A stretch of 64,000 nt of DNA from Pseudomonas helvetica. GTDB lineage: Bacteria; Pseudomonadota; Gammaproteobacteria; Pseudomonadales; Pseudomonadaceae. The stretch covers positions 1,770,501 to 1,834,500 of the forward strand of contig NZ_CP150917.1 of assembly GCF_039908645.1 (NCBI RefSeq), written 5' to 3'. Below are positions 19,542 to 27,106 of the stretch, piece after piece; the first letter of the stretch is position 1, and the number at the start of each line of letters is the position of its first letter. The translations under genes and the position numbers were made by a program. Below the pieces are notes generated by a model that was given only the letters and a program-made list of their open reading frames with translations, was not told the DNA's origin and made no database searches.

Positions 19542-19630
19542 CACGGCCTCCTCACAGCAAAAGTCTAAGTTCGCACCTTGAATTTTGCGCCACCTCCGTG
19601 AGGTGGGGAGGCCGGCCAGATGATTCTCAG

Positions 19631-19744
19631 ATTTATTTATTGATAAACGATTTTAGTCGTCGTCCTATCCTGTATAAGGTTTACACCTGTTTCAGGAGTA
19701 GACATTGCCGGGTTTTGTTGTCGTAAATAAATCTGTCCCCTTTT
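19631..19744. repeat. Palindromic border element, right part with enlarged spacer
   Basis: The forward arm resumes at ATTTATTTATTGATAAACGA (19631), followed by TTTTAGTCGTCG; an extra block with GTTTCAGGAGTAGACATT (similar to 22450-22466), GGGTTTTGTTGTCGT, and the exact reverse arm AAATAAATCTGTCCCCTTTT at 19725-19744. The CdiA fragment opens straight from this arm. Confidence 0.8.
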
Positions 19745-19745
19745 T

Positions 19746-20972
19746 GCTGCTGCCGGTGCCTTGGGTGGCTCGGCCAGCAGGGTACTGGCCGGTTTGTTCA
19801 ACGAGACCAGTCCAAACGAAACCAGCGAAGAGCGCGAGGCCAAACGCAACATCATCACCAGTCTGGTGACCGGTATTGCGGCCATGAGCAATCCGAACGG
19901 TGCCGCGACGGCGAACAACGCGGCGACGGCGAACGTTGATAACAACTGGTTGGCGACGCAGCAAATAGTTCAAGCAACAAAAGAGCTGAAGGCTGCTAAA
20001 AACCCTGCGGAAGAATTACTGATTGCTGTGAAATGGGCGGGGATCTCCGGGCGTCAGGATTTGTTGACCGGGTCGGGTATTCTCAAAGGGTTTACTGACG
20101 GGATGGCCGGGGCAGGGCTTGGCTCGCTTGATAGTGCTGCCCAGTTGATGGCTCATCCGATTGAAAGTGTGGCTGCCATGAAAGAGTTTGCAGCCACCGC
20201 CGATGGGAAAAAGCTGCTCGGTGCCGCCTCTGAAGCGTTTGACTCTCAGTTGACTCAGATTTCTGATGCGCTTGAGCACGGAGGCGATGCCAACGCGGAG
20301 AACCTAGGCAATCAAATGGGTCAAGCCGTGGCCTTGGTTGTCAGCCTTGTGGCTGGCGGTGGGACCGACGCTGCCAAGGGCGCATTGGCGCTCTCCAAAA
20401 TGGGGGTTGATGTTACAAGCAGCGCGTTTCAAAGGGCTGCGGCAATCGCCAAGGCGGGAGGGCTTGAAGGAAAACTGGCCAAGCTCGAGAGGATTGGTCC
20501 TGATCTGGATGTGCCGGTTATTGAGCCGAAGCCGGTTGAAATTTCGGTGAAAACGGCTGATGGTGCAAAACCTACTACGACACCGCGCATTCCGCTGGCT
20601 GGTCCAACTGAGAATTGGAAAATCTTTGTTAATGCTGAGAATCAGATCCAGCTAGACGCAGGCGCTATCCAACGCGTAGATCAAGTTATCAATGAAACGC
20701 TATCTGGTAAGAAAAACTTCACGAGCTCTATGACGCTAACAACCGATGAGGCACTATCAGCAGGGCAAAAATATCTCGGTTCTCAGTACAGAGAGATAGG
20801 TAAGCCTGGCTCTGGTGTGTTCCATAGCGCGGATGGCACCAAGGAGTTTCGCATCGACTCCGGATCTTTATCGGGAGCTCATGCTCCTGGAATTCCGCAT
20901 GTGCACTTTGGAGTGAAAGACCCTATGACGGGAAGTTATATATCTAACAATCATGTCCCCTATGCGGACTAG
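19746..20972 (+). pseudogene. 5'-truncated CdiA end: pretoxin region with VDNN motif and an unassigned C-terminal toxin
   Basis: Open from the border repeat, no real start; about 408 residues. The first part (AGALGGSASRVLAGLFNE, then VTGIAAMSNPNGAATANNAA) is the tail of a CdiA pretoxin region and reaches ANVDNNWLA, a VENN-type boundary motif. After it come about 330 residues: an alpha-rich linker (ILKGFTDGMAGAGLGSLDSAAQL) as found after VENN in many CdiA-CT, then the toxin end with GSGVFHSADGTKEFRIDSGS, GAHAPGIPHVHFGVKDP and NNHVPYAD. The PHVHF pair plus NNHVPY suggests a His-based nuclease site, but the family is not recognised. The longest orphan module here; an immunity gene follows after 9 bp. 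Confidence 0.75.
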
Positions 20973-20981
20973 GATGTCGTT

Positions 20982-21185
20982 ATGTCTATAATTCGAGAGG
21001 GTATAGTCGTTGAAGGCGAGTATTTTGGATGGAGAGTGCTTATTGATGATGATCGTGACGGAGACACCGGTGGGTATTATCTATACCTAAAAAAAAGTGA
21101 TGGTCAAGGATTTGACTATTGGTTCGAACATGAAGCAGGCCTTCAAATCCAATTGGCCGATTTTAATGTTGACTGGATAGATTAG
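20982..21185 (+). CDS. Probable immunity protein of the third orphan toxin
   Basis: 67 residues from ATG, nine bases after the toxin stop. Very acidic (DDDRDGDTGGYYLYL, QLADFNVDWID), as expected for an inhibitor of a basic nuclease. Low GC. No family recognised. Its job is inferred from position. Confidence 0.6.
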   Translation: MSIIREGIVVEGEYFGWRVLIDDDRDGDTGGYYLYLKKSDGQGFDYWFEHEAGLQIQLADFNVDWID

Positions 21186-21234
21186 TCTATGTGGGGTAGT
21201 AAGGAAGGTCTGAAGTACCCACCGATTTTTCACG

Positions 21235-21279
21235 AAAAGGGGACACACATTAGCCTTAGAACGAAAAGGGGACAGATTT
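21235..21279 (+). repeat. Border repeat copies closing the array
   Basis: AAAAGGGGACACACATTAGC at 21235-21254 (second family) and AAAAGGGGACAGATTT at 21264-21279 (border arm, cut short). These are the last copies of the border arm in the window. Confidence 0.7.
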
Positions 21280-21370
21280 GAATGACACTTACTTAACCTT
21301 CTTCGGGTGCCCATTCCTCCGTACCTCAGCCCTTGCCGATCGACGTGTTTGCATCAACAAATAAATCGCA

Positions 21371-21401
21371 CCCCGCGATGAGATACATAGTTATCGCGGG
21401 G
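21371..21401 (-). terminator. Possible terminator hairpin downstream of the minus-strand pair
   Basis: Stem CCCCGCGAT / ATCGCGGGG with a 13 nt loop; on the minus strand it is followed by TGCGATTTATTTG. An AAATAAATC relic of the reverse border arm overlaps its edge at 21358. Confidence 0.4.
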
Positions 21402-21500
21402 TACGGCGTTGAACATCATCGCTTTGCAAGATATTGCGCGCACGACCTGAGGCTCATCAGCTCCTCCCCCGCAACGTGCGGGAACAGCCTATGCGTTACC

Positions 21501-21767
21501 TCAGTGCTGCGCCCGAATCTGGCGCCCCAACACATCCATCACATCACAACCGTCCCGCAGCAACATCGCCGCTGCGTGGGCGATTTGCTGCACGTCTGCG
21601 CCTTTGGCGTGGGCAATGTCGAGGCTGGCCAGGCTTTCCATCATTTGCGTGACCGCCAGAAACCGTGCAGCGGCGTTGCTGTGCAGTACATCCAGCGGTG
21701 CTTGGGTGGCGACCAGCAGCACCGGGATATCGCAATCGTTGTTGGTCATCGGCATGTGCGGGTTCAT
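21501..21767 (-). CDS. Small conserved Pseudomonas-type protein
   Basis: 88 residues; its ATG overlaps the stop of the upstream gene (four-base overlap), so the two are coupled. One hydrophobic helical stretch (IPVLLVATQAPLDVLHSNAAARFLAVTQMM) and a C-terminal helical region with HAAAMLLRDGCDVMDVL. Genes of this size and pairing are common in Pseudomonas and related in style to DUF3077/DUF6124 proteins; function unknown. Starts at the inner ATGs (MPMTN) are also possible. Confidence 0.6.
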   Translation of the reverse strand: MNPHMPMTNNDCDIPVLLVATQAPLDVLHSNAAARFLAVTQMMESLASLDIAHAKGADVQQIAHAAAMLLRDGCDVMDVLGRQIRAQH

Positions 21768-22048
21768 GCGTCATCCTCCGGTTGGGCGGCGTGCAGTCCG
21801 TCGATCGACGCCTGGAGCAATGATCGGGCGGTGCCGAGCATCTGCTGGCTGGCCCAGCGTAACGAGACGATGTGTTCCGGGGTGGTGGCGGTGGGGGCTT
21901 GATGGGCGAGGGCTTCGGCGCAGCTCAGGTAGACCGAGGCGTGTTCGAGGGCGTCGAGTAACGGGATGTCGGGTTGGACGGCGAACAGGTAATGGTCGAC
22001 GTGGTCGCAGCGGGCGAAGGGGGTGGATTTTGTGGTTGGATCGGTCAT
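21764..22048 (-). CDS. DUF3077-like small protein
   Basis: 94 residues with AAGGAG seven bases upstream of ATG. The core (FAVQPDIPLLDALEHASVYLSCAEALAHQA...) has the DALxxASxYLxCAxxLA pattern of DUF3077, a short helical family found almost only in Pseudomonas. It is the first gene of a two-gene unit. No catalytic residues are seen. Confidence 0.7.
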   Translation of the reverse strand: MTDPTTKSTPFARCDHVDHYLFAVQPDIPLLDALEHASVYLSCAEALAHQAPTATTPEHIVSLRWASQQMLGTARSLLQASIDGLHAAQPEDDA

Positions 22049-22400
22049 GGGGGAAGCTCCTTAGTGATCAAGAGCTGCCACGTGGTCGCCGTCAAACGAT
22101 AGGGTGGCAACTGTGCGCAGGTTGACGGACCGGTCTAAGGCACCCGGCGCACTCGAAAGTGCCCCGCGCACAGTCACCATTAAGTTTTGCGTCGAGCACA
22201 GAAGTGCACGAGCAAAGTTGAAGGACAGTGCGCGCCTTAAAACTACCGAGCCGTCAAACCCGATCACGAGTGAGTCGTGACAAGCGCGAGGATAGGGAGT
22301 GAGGCTGTGGCAGTCAATCGGCCTAAGGTCTGACGCAGGCGGTTTGTTTGTAGGTTTGTTCCGGAACTGACAGTTGCCGTGTGCGCGGATACCGATGCGG
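22049..22400. other. Gene-free stretch upstream of the DUF3077-like pair
   Basis: About 350 bp with no supported gene; a 116-codon minus-strand frame lacks a ribosome site and has arbitrary composition. It presumably contains the promoter of the pair. Nothing else recognised. Confidence 0.5.
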
Positions 22401-22466
22401 AAAAGGGACACCCATTAGCCGGTCCCGTCCTGAACAAGGTTCACAGCAGTTTCAGGAGCAGACACT
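22401..22466 (+). repeat. Second repeat family copy plus GTTTCAGGAG block
   Basis: AAAAGGGACACCCATTAGCC then GGTC, followed by CCTGAACAAGGTTCACAGCA and GTTTCAGGAGCAGACACT. The latter resembles CCTGTATAAGGTTTACACCT...GTTTCAGGAGTAGACATT in the spacer of the element at 19631-19744, so both repeat families carry the same neighbour block. Confidence 0.6.
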
Positions 22467-22470
22467 CACC

Positions 22471-22691
22471 AAAAAGCCCGGACACGTGTCCGCAATGCTG
22501 TTCACTTACGCCGATGTTTCAGGCATATCCGCAGTTGTGGCGAGGGAGCTTGCTCCCGCTGGGGCGCGAAGCGGCCCTGAATTGGGCCTGCTACGCAGTC
22601 CAGCGGGAGCAAGCTCCCTCGCCACAGATACTTCTCAGGCCTCCAGACTTCCTTAAGTGAACAGCATTGGGAGCACTGTCCGGGCTTTTTT
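22471..22691. repeat. Long imperfect inverted repeat enclosing a REP pair (BIME)
   Basis: Outer arms AAAAAGCCCGGACA...CAATGCTGTTCACTTA (22471-22509) and its near complement at 22653-22691 pair over about 37 bases. Inside, 22536-22626 is a head-to-head REP pair with TGTGGCGAGGGAGCTTGCTC and its complement at the other end. The outer arms end in T/A runs and could terminate transcription of the minus-strand protease operon. Confidence 0.75.
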
Positions 22692-22716
22692 ACATTTCAG
22701 CTCACCAACAGCTGAT

Positions 22717-23325
22717 TCAACTCCCCAACAATCCCGTAGTGTCCGCATCAAACAGTTTTTTGGTCTGGTTGGCGGCCGGCGTCAGCAGGGCAAGTAGTTT
22801 GGCCTCGTTATACAACTGCGTACTGGCCAGGCTCTTGGGTGTCGGCTCAATCGGGATAATGATGTCCTCATTACCCGCGTCGTTTGCATGCAGCCAGATC
22901 GCCACAAAGTGCAGTGCCGAGACAAACAACACTCTGAGCTCATAGGATTTCCCCTGCAAACTCGCCGAGTTTTCTGCCAGGTTCAGCGCGCTGACGGTGG
23001 CGGGGGCCATAGCACCATGGTTCAGCGATGAGAACTCGACATTGCCGTGTACTTCGGCCAGTTCGGCATCGGCAATGGTTGTTCCATCGGAAAACACCAG
23101 GTAGTGCCAGTTACCTTGGGTGGCCGCTTTCAAGCCTTTACCCTGGGTCAGGTCTTCCAGGCTCAGTGAATAACCGCGGTAAGGCTCGGAGAGGCTGATT
23201 TTGCTCGGGACGGCATTTGCAAACTGGCGGTTGATGCCAAAGCCTTGTGTCTGCAAGGCTGCTTGAAGAGCAGGGCGCAGTGTTTGTACGCCGTTGGAAG
23301 GCGCCATTGGGTAAGAAAGTTTCAT
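22717..23325 (-). CDS. Hypothetical partner of the papain-like protease
   Basis: 202 residues, starting 8 bp after the protease stop, hence one operon. No signal peptide. The sequence alternates short strands and helices (GYSLSLEDLTQGKGLKAA, NWHYLVFSDGTTIADAEL, SYELRVLFVSALHFVAIWLH) and ends in a helical segment LYNEAKLLALLTPAANQTKK. I do not recognise a family. Constant association with a C39/C70-like protease would make it a substrate, inhibitor or chaperone; only co-location is seen here. Confidence 0.65.
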   Translation of the reverse strand: MKLSYPMAPSNGVQTLRPALQAALQTQGFGINRQFANAVPSKISLSEPYRGYSLSLEDLTQGKGLKAATQGNWHYLVFSDGTTIADAELAEVHGNVEFSSLNHGAMAPATVSALNLAENSASLQGKSYELRVLFVSALHFVAIWLHANDAGNEDIIIPIEPTPKSLASTQLYNEAKLLALLTPAANQTKKLFDADTTGLLGS

Positions 23326-23333
23326 GCTGCCTC

Positions 23334-23933
23334 CTAATTTTTCCGGGTGAAGTAAGTGTTGGTCCAGTTGCCGCCGCCGTTGTATGAGCCGGGGAACGTA
23401 TTTAATGCGCGCGTGGAATAGCCATAGATGGAATCTGCAACCAATACATAGTTGCCGTTGGTCCCATAAAACGTCAGGAAGTGAGCGCCACCGCCATACC
23501 AGGCAACGCGTATGCCGATGGGTCTTCCCATGTTGATCTGGTTTTCGATGGCGCTCATTTGAATCGAGCCCTGGCTCATGCCGGCAAAGCTTCTTGTGGT
23601 CTTGAGAGCCGAATCCAGATAGCCATAAACGTTGCAGGGGCCTGGTTGGTTACAGCAGGAGTTCCTGTCGAGTTCATAGTTGGCGACGACGCATTGGGAC
23701 CAGGACCCGGTGCCGTAATAGTTGCCAACAGACGCCGAAACCGCTGCCCAGCACCAGTTGGTTTGGGTTTGCCGCTGCATGCTGAAGCTGAGACTGGCAG
23801 CGGCCAACGCTGCTGGCTCTGCCGATGTTTCACTATCGGTCAGTTCAGGGTTGATAAGGTGTTGGGACAGGCATTTGGGAAGTGCTTCTCCGGTGGCCGA
23901 ACTTTTAAACTGTGTTTCTTCAGTCAGTAACAT
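23334..23933 (-). CDS. Papain-like cysteine protease (AvrRpt2/C39-like)
   Basis: 199 residues. The catalytic Cys61 lies in QTQTNWCWAAV, the form seen in AvrRpt2-like (C70) and C39_2 papain-fold proteases; His151 lies in GGGAHFLTFYG and Asp167 in VADSIYG completes the triad order C-H-D. Extra Cys residues (SCCNQPGPC, 92-100) may form a disulphide or metal site. The first ~45 residues are polar, with no signal peptide, and may be a propeptide or targeting segment. Head of a two-gene operon with an unknown protein. Such enzymes act as effectors, toxins or peptide processors; which applies here is open. Confidence 0.78.
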   Translation of the reverse strand: MLLTEETQFKSSATGEALPKCLSQHLINPELTDSETSAEPAALAAASLSFSMQRQTQTNWCWAAVSASVGNYYGTGSWSQCVVANYELDRNSCCNQPGPCNVYGYLDSALKTTRSFAGMSQGSIQMSAIENQINMGRPIGIRVAWYGGGAHFLTFYGTNGNYVLVADSIYGYSTRALNTFPGSYNGGGNWTNTYFTRKN

Positions 23934-24166
23934 GATTCATCCTCCATGAATGAACGTAAGCGTCCAGCTTGGGTATATGTACCTAATTGAAATAAAACTG
24001 CTTTTTAGCGGGTGAGGTATCGGCTTGCGCGATTTGCCATTTTCGATGGCCTGCTCCGATCGGGTCTCGCTGTAACCTTAGGATGCAATATGCGTTAGCG
24101 CAAATTTATAATGCGTTAATGCATTTTTTGTGGCGGACGTCTTCGAGTGGAGAGGGCGCTTGCACT

Positions 24167-24190
24167 CCCTCGCCCCAACCGGGGCGAGGG
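24167..24190. repeat. GC-rich hairpin CCCTCGCCCC/GGGGCGAGGG
   Basis: Perfect 10 bp stem with loop AACC, just 3' of the DUF899 gene. It has no U-tract, so a REP-like transcript-stabilising or attenuating hairpin is more likely than a classical terminator. Confidence 0.6.
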
Positions 24191-24200
24191 GCCGGCAGCA

Positions 24201-24938
24201 TTACTCGCAGCCACAGTCTTTGGCGCTTGGCGCGGTCTCGTAACGATCGTGATGGCGCACCCATTCCATGCCGTGCTCTTCGTTGCGGCCCTTGGGCGTC
24301 AGGTCGAGGAAGTTATAGGCACCGACCAGCAAGTCCAGGCCGCGCGCGTAGGTGGAATAGGTGTGGAAGATTTCCCCGGCGTCATTGCGATAAAACACAC
24401 TCAGCCCCGGCAGTTCGCCTTCAGTGCTGGTGCTTTTTTCGTAGTTATAGGTCGCGGTGCCGTCCGCGAGTTCCTGATCGCTGATGGTCACCTTGTAGTC
24501 GGCGTTGAAGTCGCTGCCGGCCGATGAGACCCATTTGAACTTCCAGCCCATGCGTTTGCGGAACGCCTGGAATTCTGCCAATGGCGCGTGGGAAACCACT
24601 ACCAGTGAAACGTCGTGGTGGGACAGGTGCAGGTTGGCGCCGTCGAAGTGGTCGGACAGAAACGAGCAGCCATGACAGCCTTCTTTCCAGCCCTTGGCAA
24701 ACATGAAGTGATAGATGATCAACTGGCTGTTGCCACCGAAAAGGTCGGCGAGGTTTTGCCGCCCATCGGGGCCTTCGAACACATAGTTCTTGTCGACTTT
24801 TACCCAGGGCAGTGCGCGACGTTCGGCGCTGAGTTTGTCGCGTTCCCGGGTAAAGGCTTTTTCGTGAATCAGATGTTGTTTACGGGCCGCGAGCCATTCT
24901 TCTCGGGACACGACCTTGTGCTGTTGCACGCTGTTCAT
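24201..24938 (-). CDS. DUF899 family thioredoxin-like protein
   Basis: 245 residues from ATG with AGGAGGGA upstream (a longer frame to 25085 has no ribosome site). DUF899 hallmarks: VVSREEWLAARKQHLIHEKAFTR at the N-terminus, PWVKVDKNYVFEGPDG, the core LIIYHFMFAKGWKEGCHGCSF with the CHGC pair, and the SVFYRNDAGEIFHTYSTYARG segment. The family has a thioredoxin-like fold and unknown substrate, thought to be redox-related. Ends in CGCE. Cytoplasmic, monocistronic. Confidence 0.88.
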   Translation of the reverse strand: MNSVQQHKVVSREEWLAARKQHLIHEKAFTRERDKLSAERRALPWVKVDKNYVFEGPDGRQNLADLFGGNSQLIIYHFMFAKGWKEGCHGCSFLSDHFDGANLHLSHHDVSLVVVSHAPLAEFQAFRKRMGWKFKWVSSAGSDFNADYKVTISDQELADGTATYNYEKSTSTEGELPGLSVFYRNDAGEIFHTYSTYARGLDLLVGAYNFLDLTPKGRNEEHGMEWVRHHDRYETAPSAKDCGCE

Positions 24939-25130
24939 GACTTTCCCTCCTGCGAGGTTGGCGTGTTGTGGCTTACACAGCCTAGTCGTTTGGCCGACGC
25001 TGTAATCGACAAGCCGCTGATCGGCTGTCGCCGTCATCTGCCCGCATGACAACCTGGCTGAACGGCTGCCGATGGCGCCGGTCACAACCTATGAGAGGCC
25101 TCTCACTGTTTGGCTGGAGGTTGATATCGG

Positions 25131-25523
25131 ATGACGGCTTATAACTGGGATTTGCTTGAACGAATGCTGCACGAAGTGCAGAACAGCGCCGACCACAGCT
25201 TTGCTCCGCGCGTCTATGCCGAGCAGCATGCGGCAGAGAAGGCGGCAGAGGGTGAGCCCATCGGCAATCTGGATGAGCTGAAAGTGACCGCCACCGAATA
25301 TGAAAAGCTCCTGCTGGACCGTGGCTATATCGAGTCCCGCCCCGAGGACGAAGGTGGTAACGGCGAGAACTTCATCCTGACACCGCGCGGTTCGAGCCTG
25401 CTGTACATGATCGACAGCAGCAGTGCGGGCAATGATCATTCACGGCAGGTGCTCGACGAGCAGGTGGATGCATTGGACCCGGCGACCTTTGATGAGGTGG
25501 CGTCTAAAGCGCAGATCGCTTAA
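25131..25523 (+). CDS. Small predicted winged-helix protein (DUF2513-like)
   Basis: 130 residues; ATG follows TTGATATCGG. NWDLLERMLHEVQNSAD at the start and the block LDELKVTATEYEKLLLDRGYIESRP ... ENFILTPRGSSLL have the helix-helix-wing order of DUF2513 and related winged-helix proteins, where TPRGxxLL lies in the wing. No partner domain. It overlaps the convergent lipoprotein gene by four bases. DNA binding is inferred from fold similarity only. Confidence 0.6.
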   Translation: MTAYNWDLLERMLHEVQNSADHSFAPRVYAEQHAAEKAAEGEPIGNLDELKVTATEYEKLLLDRGYIESRPEDEGGNGENFILTPRGSSLLYMIDSSSAGNDHSRQVLDEQVDALDPATFDEVASKAQIA

Positions 25524-26389
25524 GAGGCTCCTGCGACCTTCAAGCACTTCAATGCGCTGAAATCGTTGCGCATCTTGTCGATTTTTTTCAGTAAGTGCTG
25601 GCGTTGATCAACGGTACTGTCGGCCATCAGGTCGACAATCAGGCTGCGTGCCTGGGCTTCGGTGTTGCTGTAAGCCTGGCGATAGGCCGGGGTCCATAAG
25701 GTCTCGCGATCGACCAGCAGGGTTTCGATGCGTTGCGCAAAGTCGCTGCTGTGGCGTTGTTCCACTGCTGCGCTGAACAGTGCCTGCCAATGAGCGCGAT
25801 TGGCGATCCATTGCTGATTTTGCTCGCCCAGCGCGTTGGCCCAGGCAACAACGCGCTGCGCTTGAATAGTGTTGAGCGGGCCAAGCCAGTCGCCCAGGCG
25901 TTTATCCATCCGCTCGATGCGATGTTTGATCTGTTGTGCCAGCGGCGCTTTGAGGTATTTCTCCTGATGCACGCGCTGGTCTTTGGCGAAGGCCTGTTTC
26001 ATCTCGTTGACCTGCTGGTCATTCAAGCCTTGCAACAACTCGACCGCCGACGGGGTGATTTCCCGGGCGGTCTGGGCAATGGCTTGCTTGGCTTCGAGGA
26101 TGCGGGTTTGCAGCGCGGCGTCCGTGACTTGATTGGTTTCGACCATCTGCTGCAAACGGTCGAGCCAGTCGACGTAGCCGGGTATTTGTGTGGAGCAATG
26201 CCAACTGAGGTGTTCCTTGAGACGTTCGCTGAGCCAGCCTTTCTGCTCGCTGTTCATGTCCAGGTAGTCGTTGAGCGTCCAGGGAATGATGATGTCGAGA
26301 TTGCGATAGGCCAGGCTCACTCGGTTGCAGGCCGGTAGCGAGAGGCACAGGGTCAGGAACAGGGCCAGGTGTTTCAACCAGCGCGACAT
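25520..26389 (-). CDS. DUF6279 family lipoprotein
   Basis: 289 residues with signal peptide MSRWLKHLALFLTLCLSLPAC, lipobox LPAC, Cys21; Asn at +2. The mature part is almost wholly helical with the family start NRVSLAYRNLDIIIPWTLNDYLDMNSEQK. Envelope protein of unknown role, widespread in Pseudomonas and Shewanella. Monocistronic, convergent with the preceding gene. Confidence 0.85.
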   Translation of the reverse strand: MSRWLKHLALFLTLCLSLPACNRVSLAYRNLDIIIPWTLNDYLDMNSEQKGWLSERLKEHLSWHCSTQIPGYVDWLDRLQQMVETNQVTDAALQTRILEAKQAIAQTAREITPSAVELLQGLNDQQVNEMKQAFAKDQRVHQEKYLKAPLAQQIKHRIERMDKRLGDWLGPLNTIQAQRVVAWANALGEQNQQWIANRAHWQALFSAAVEQRHSSDFAQRIETLLVDRETLWTPAYRQAYSNTEAQARSLIVDLMADSTVDQRQHLLKKIDKMRNDFSALKCLKVAGAS

Positions 26390-26565
26390 GAGCCAATCCT
26401 TGCAAGGGCGTAGTTCTGGTATCTGAATGCAGGATGGACCCGGCTGTTCAGCTGATCAAATCGAACGCACGTTTGGTCTTGAAGGGTGTAGCAGGGGAGG
26501 AGGGTTCCAGTCCTAGCGCTTCGAAGCTCAAAGCGCTTAGGGACCAGGGTGACGCGAGGGGGGTA

Positions 26566-26754
26566 TTACTTTTTGCCCAGGGTGATCTGTTTGGACGGGC
26601 CGAATGTCTGGCCGCTGACGCCTTTGGCAATTTGCTGGATCTCGCCGCCGGACTTGAGGAAAGCAGCAATCTGGTTGTTGATCGATTCGCTGGTTTCAAC
26701 GGCTGGAGCTGGCTTTGCTTTGCTGTTGGATGCTTTTACACGCATGGCGGCCAT
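26566..26754 (-). CDS. Conserved small protein, function unknown
   Basis: 62 residues from ATG 26754 (MAAMRVKA); ATG 26745 is equally possible. A Lys/Ala-rich N-terminus is followed by ESINNQIAAFLKSGGEIQQI and KGVSGQ...KQITLGKK. I believe close relatives are found throughout Pseudomonas, but no family function is known to me. The longer upstream extension is not credible. Confidence 0.6.
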   Translation of the reverse strand: MAAMRVKASNSKAKPAPAVETSESINNQIAAFLKSGGEIQQIAKGVSGQTFGPSKQITLGKK

Positions 26755-27106
26755 TAACCTGTAGAAAATTAACTTGGCCAGGCATCGTACAGGAAATACT
26801 TGACAATTGCTTGGTAAATATCTGCCTGAAATAACCGGGGGCAGGTGTCGATTATTCATAAGTTACTGTTCGCAATAATCACCTAAGCTGCTGTTTTGAA
26901 TAAGAACGCAGGCCTGAAAAGTACCGTGTATGGCTTACCGATTTCAGCAGAAAGCCGTCCGGACGGCCTGACGAGCGGGCTCTGCTCTGGTGCAAAACCC
27001 AGGAAAAATGAGCCTTGCAGCGGATTTTTCTTCGCAAGCCTGCCAGTCACCTAACAGCACCGGCAAAACCGGGTAGAATGGCGCCCAAGCAATGAGGGTA
27101 TTGGAA
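26755..27106. other. Gene-free intergenic stretch upstream of cvfB
   Basis: About 350 bp between divergent genes, AT-rich around 26770-26900, so it probably carries both promoters. No clear operator, RNA or repeat seen. Confidence 0.4.

Larger units (their letters stand above)
17851..19630. mobile_element. Composite insertion: IS10-like remnant carrying an IS110-family element
   Basis: The left end CTGAGAAATCCCCGC resembles the IS10/Tn10 outer end (CTGAGAGATCCCC), and the right end read inward is CTGAGAATCATCTGG. Only 3 bp (ATT) are repeated at the flanks, not the 9 bp expected for IS10. The inside holds the 5' end of an IS4/IS10-type transposase (17960-18115), a copy of a second repeat family at 18114, about 320 bp without a gene, and a complete IS110-family transposase on the minus strand. 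Exact boundaries of the IS110 element cannot be read. Confidence 0.55.

Noticed and set aside
11863-21279. Classical integron cassette array
   Set aside because: No GTTRRRY core sites and no integron integrase in the window; toxin ends are truncated ORFs. Kept as an analogy only.
21333-22125. Plus-strand frames of 189 and 173 codons
   Set aside because: They lie opposite the two coupled small genes, with Trp/Arg/Gly-rich translations and no ribosome sites.
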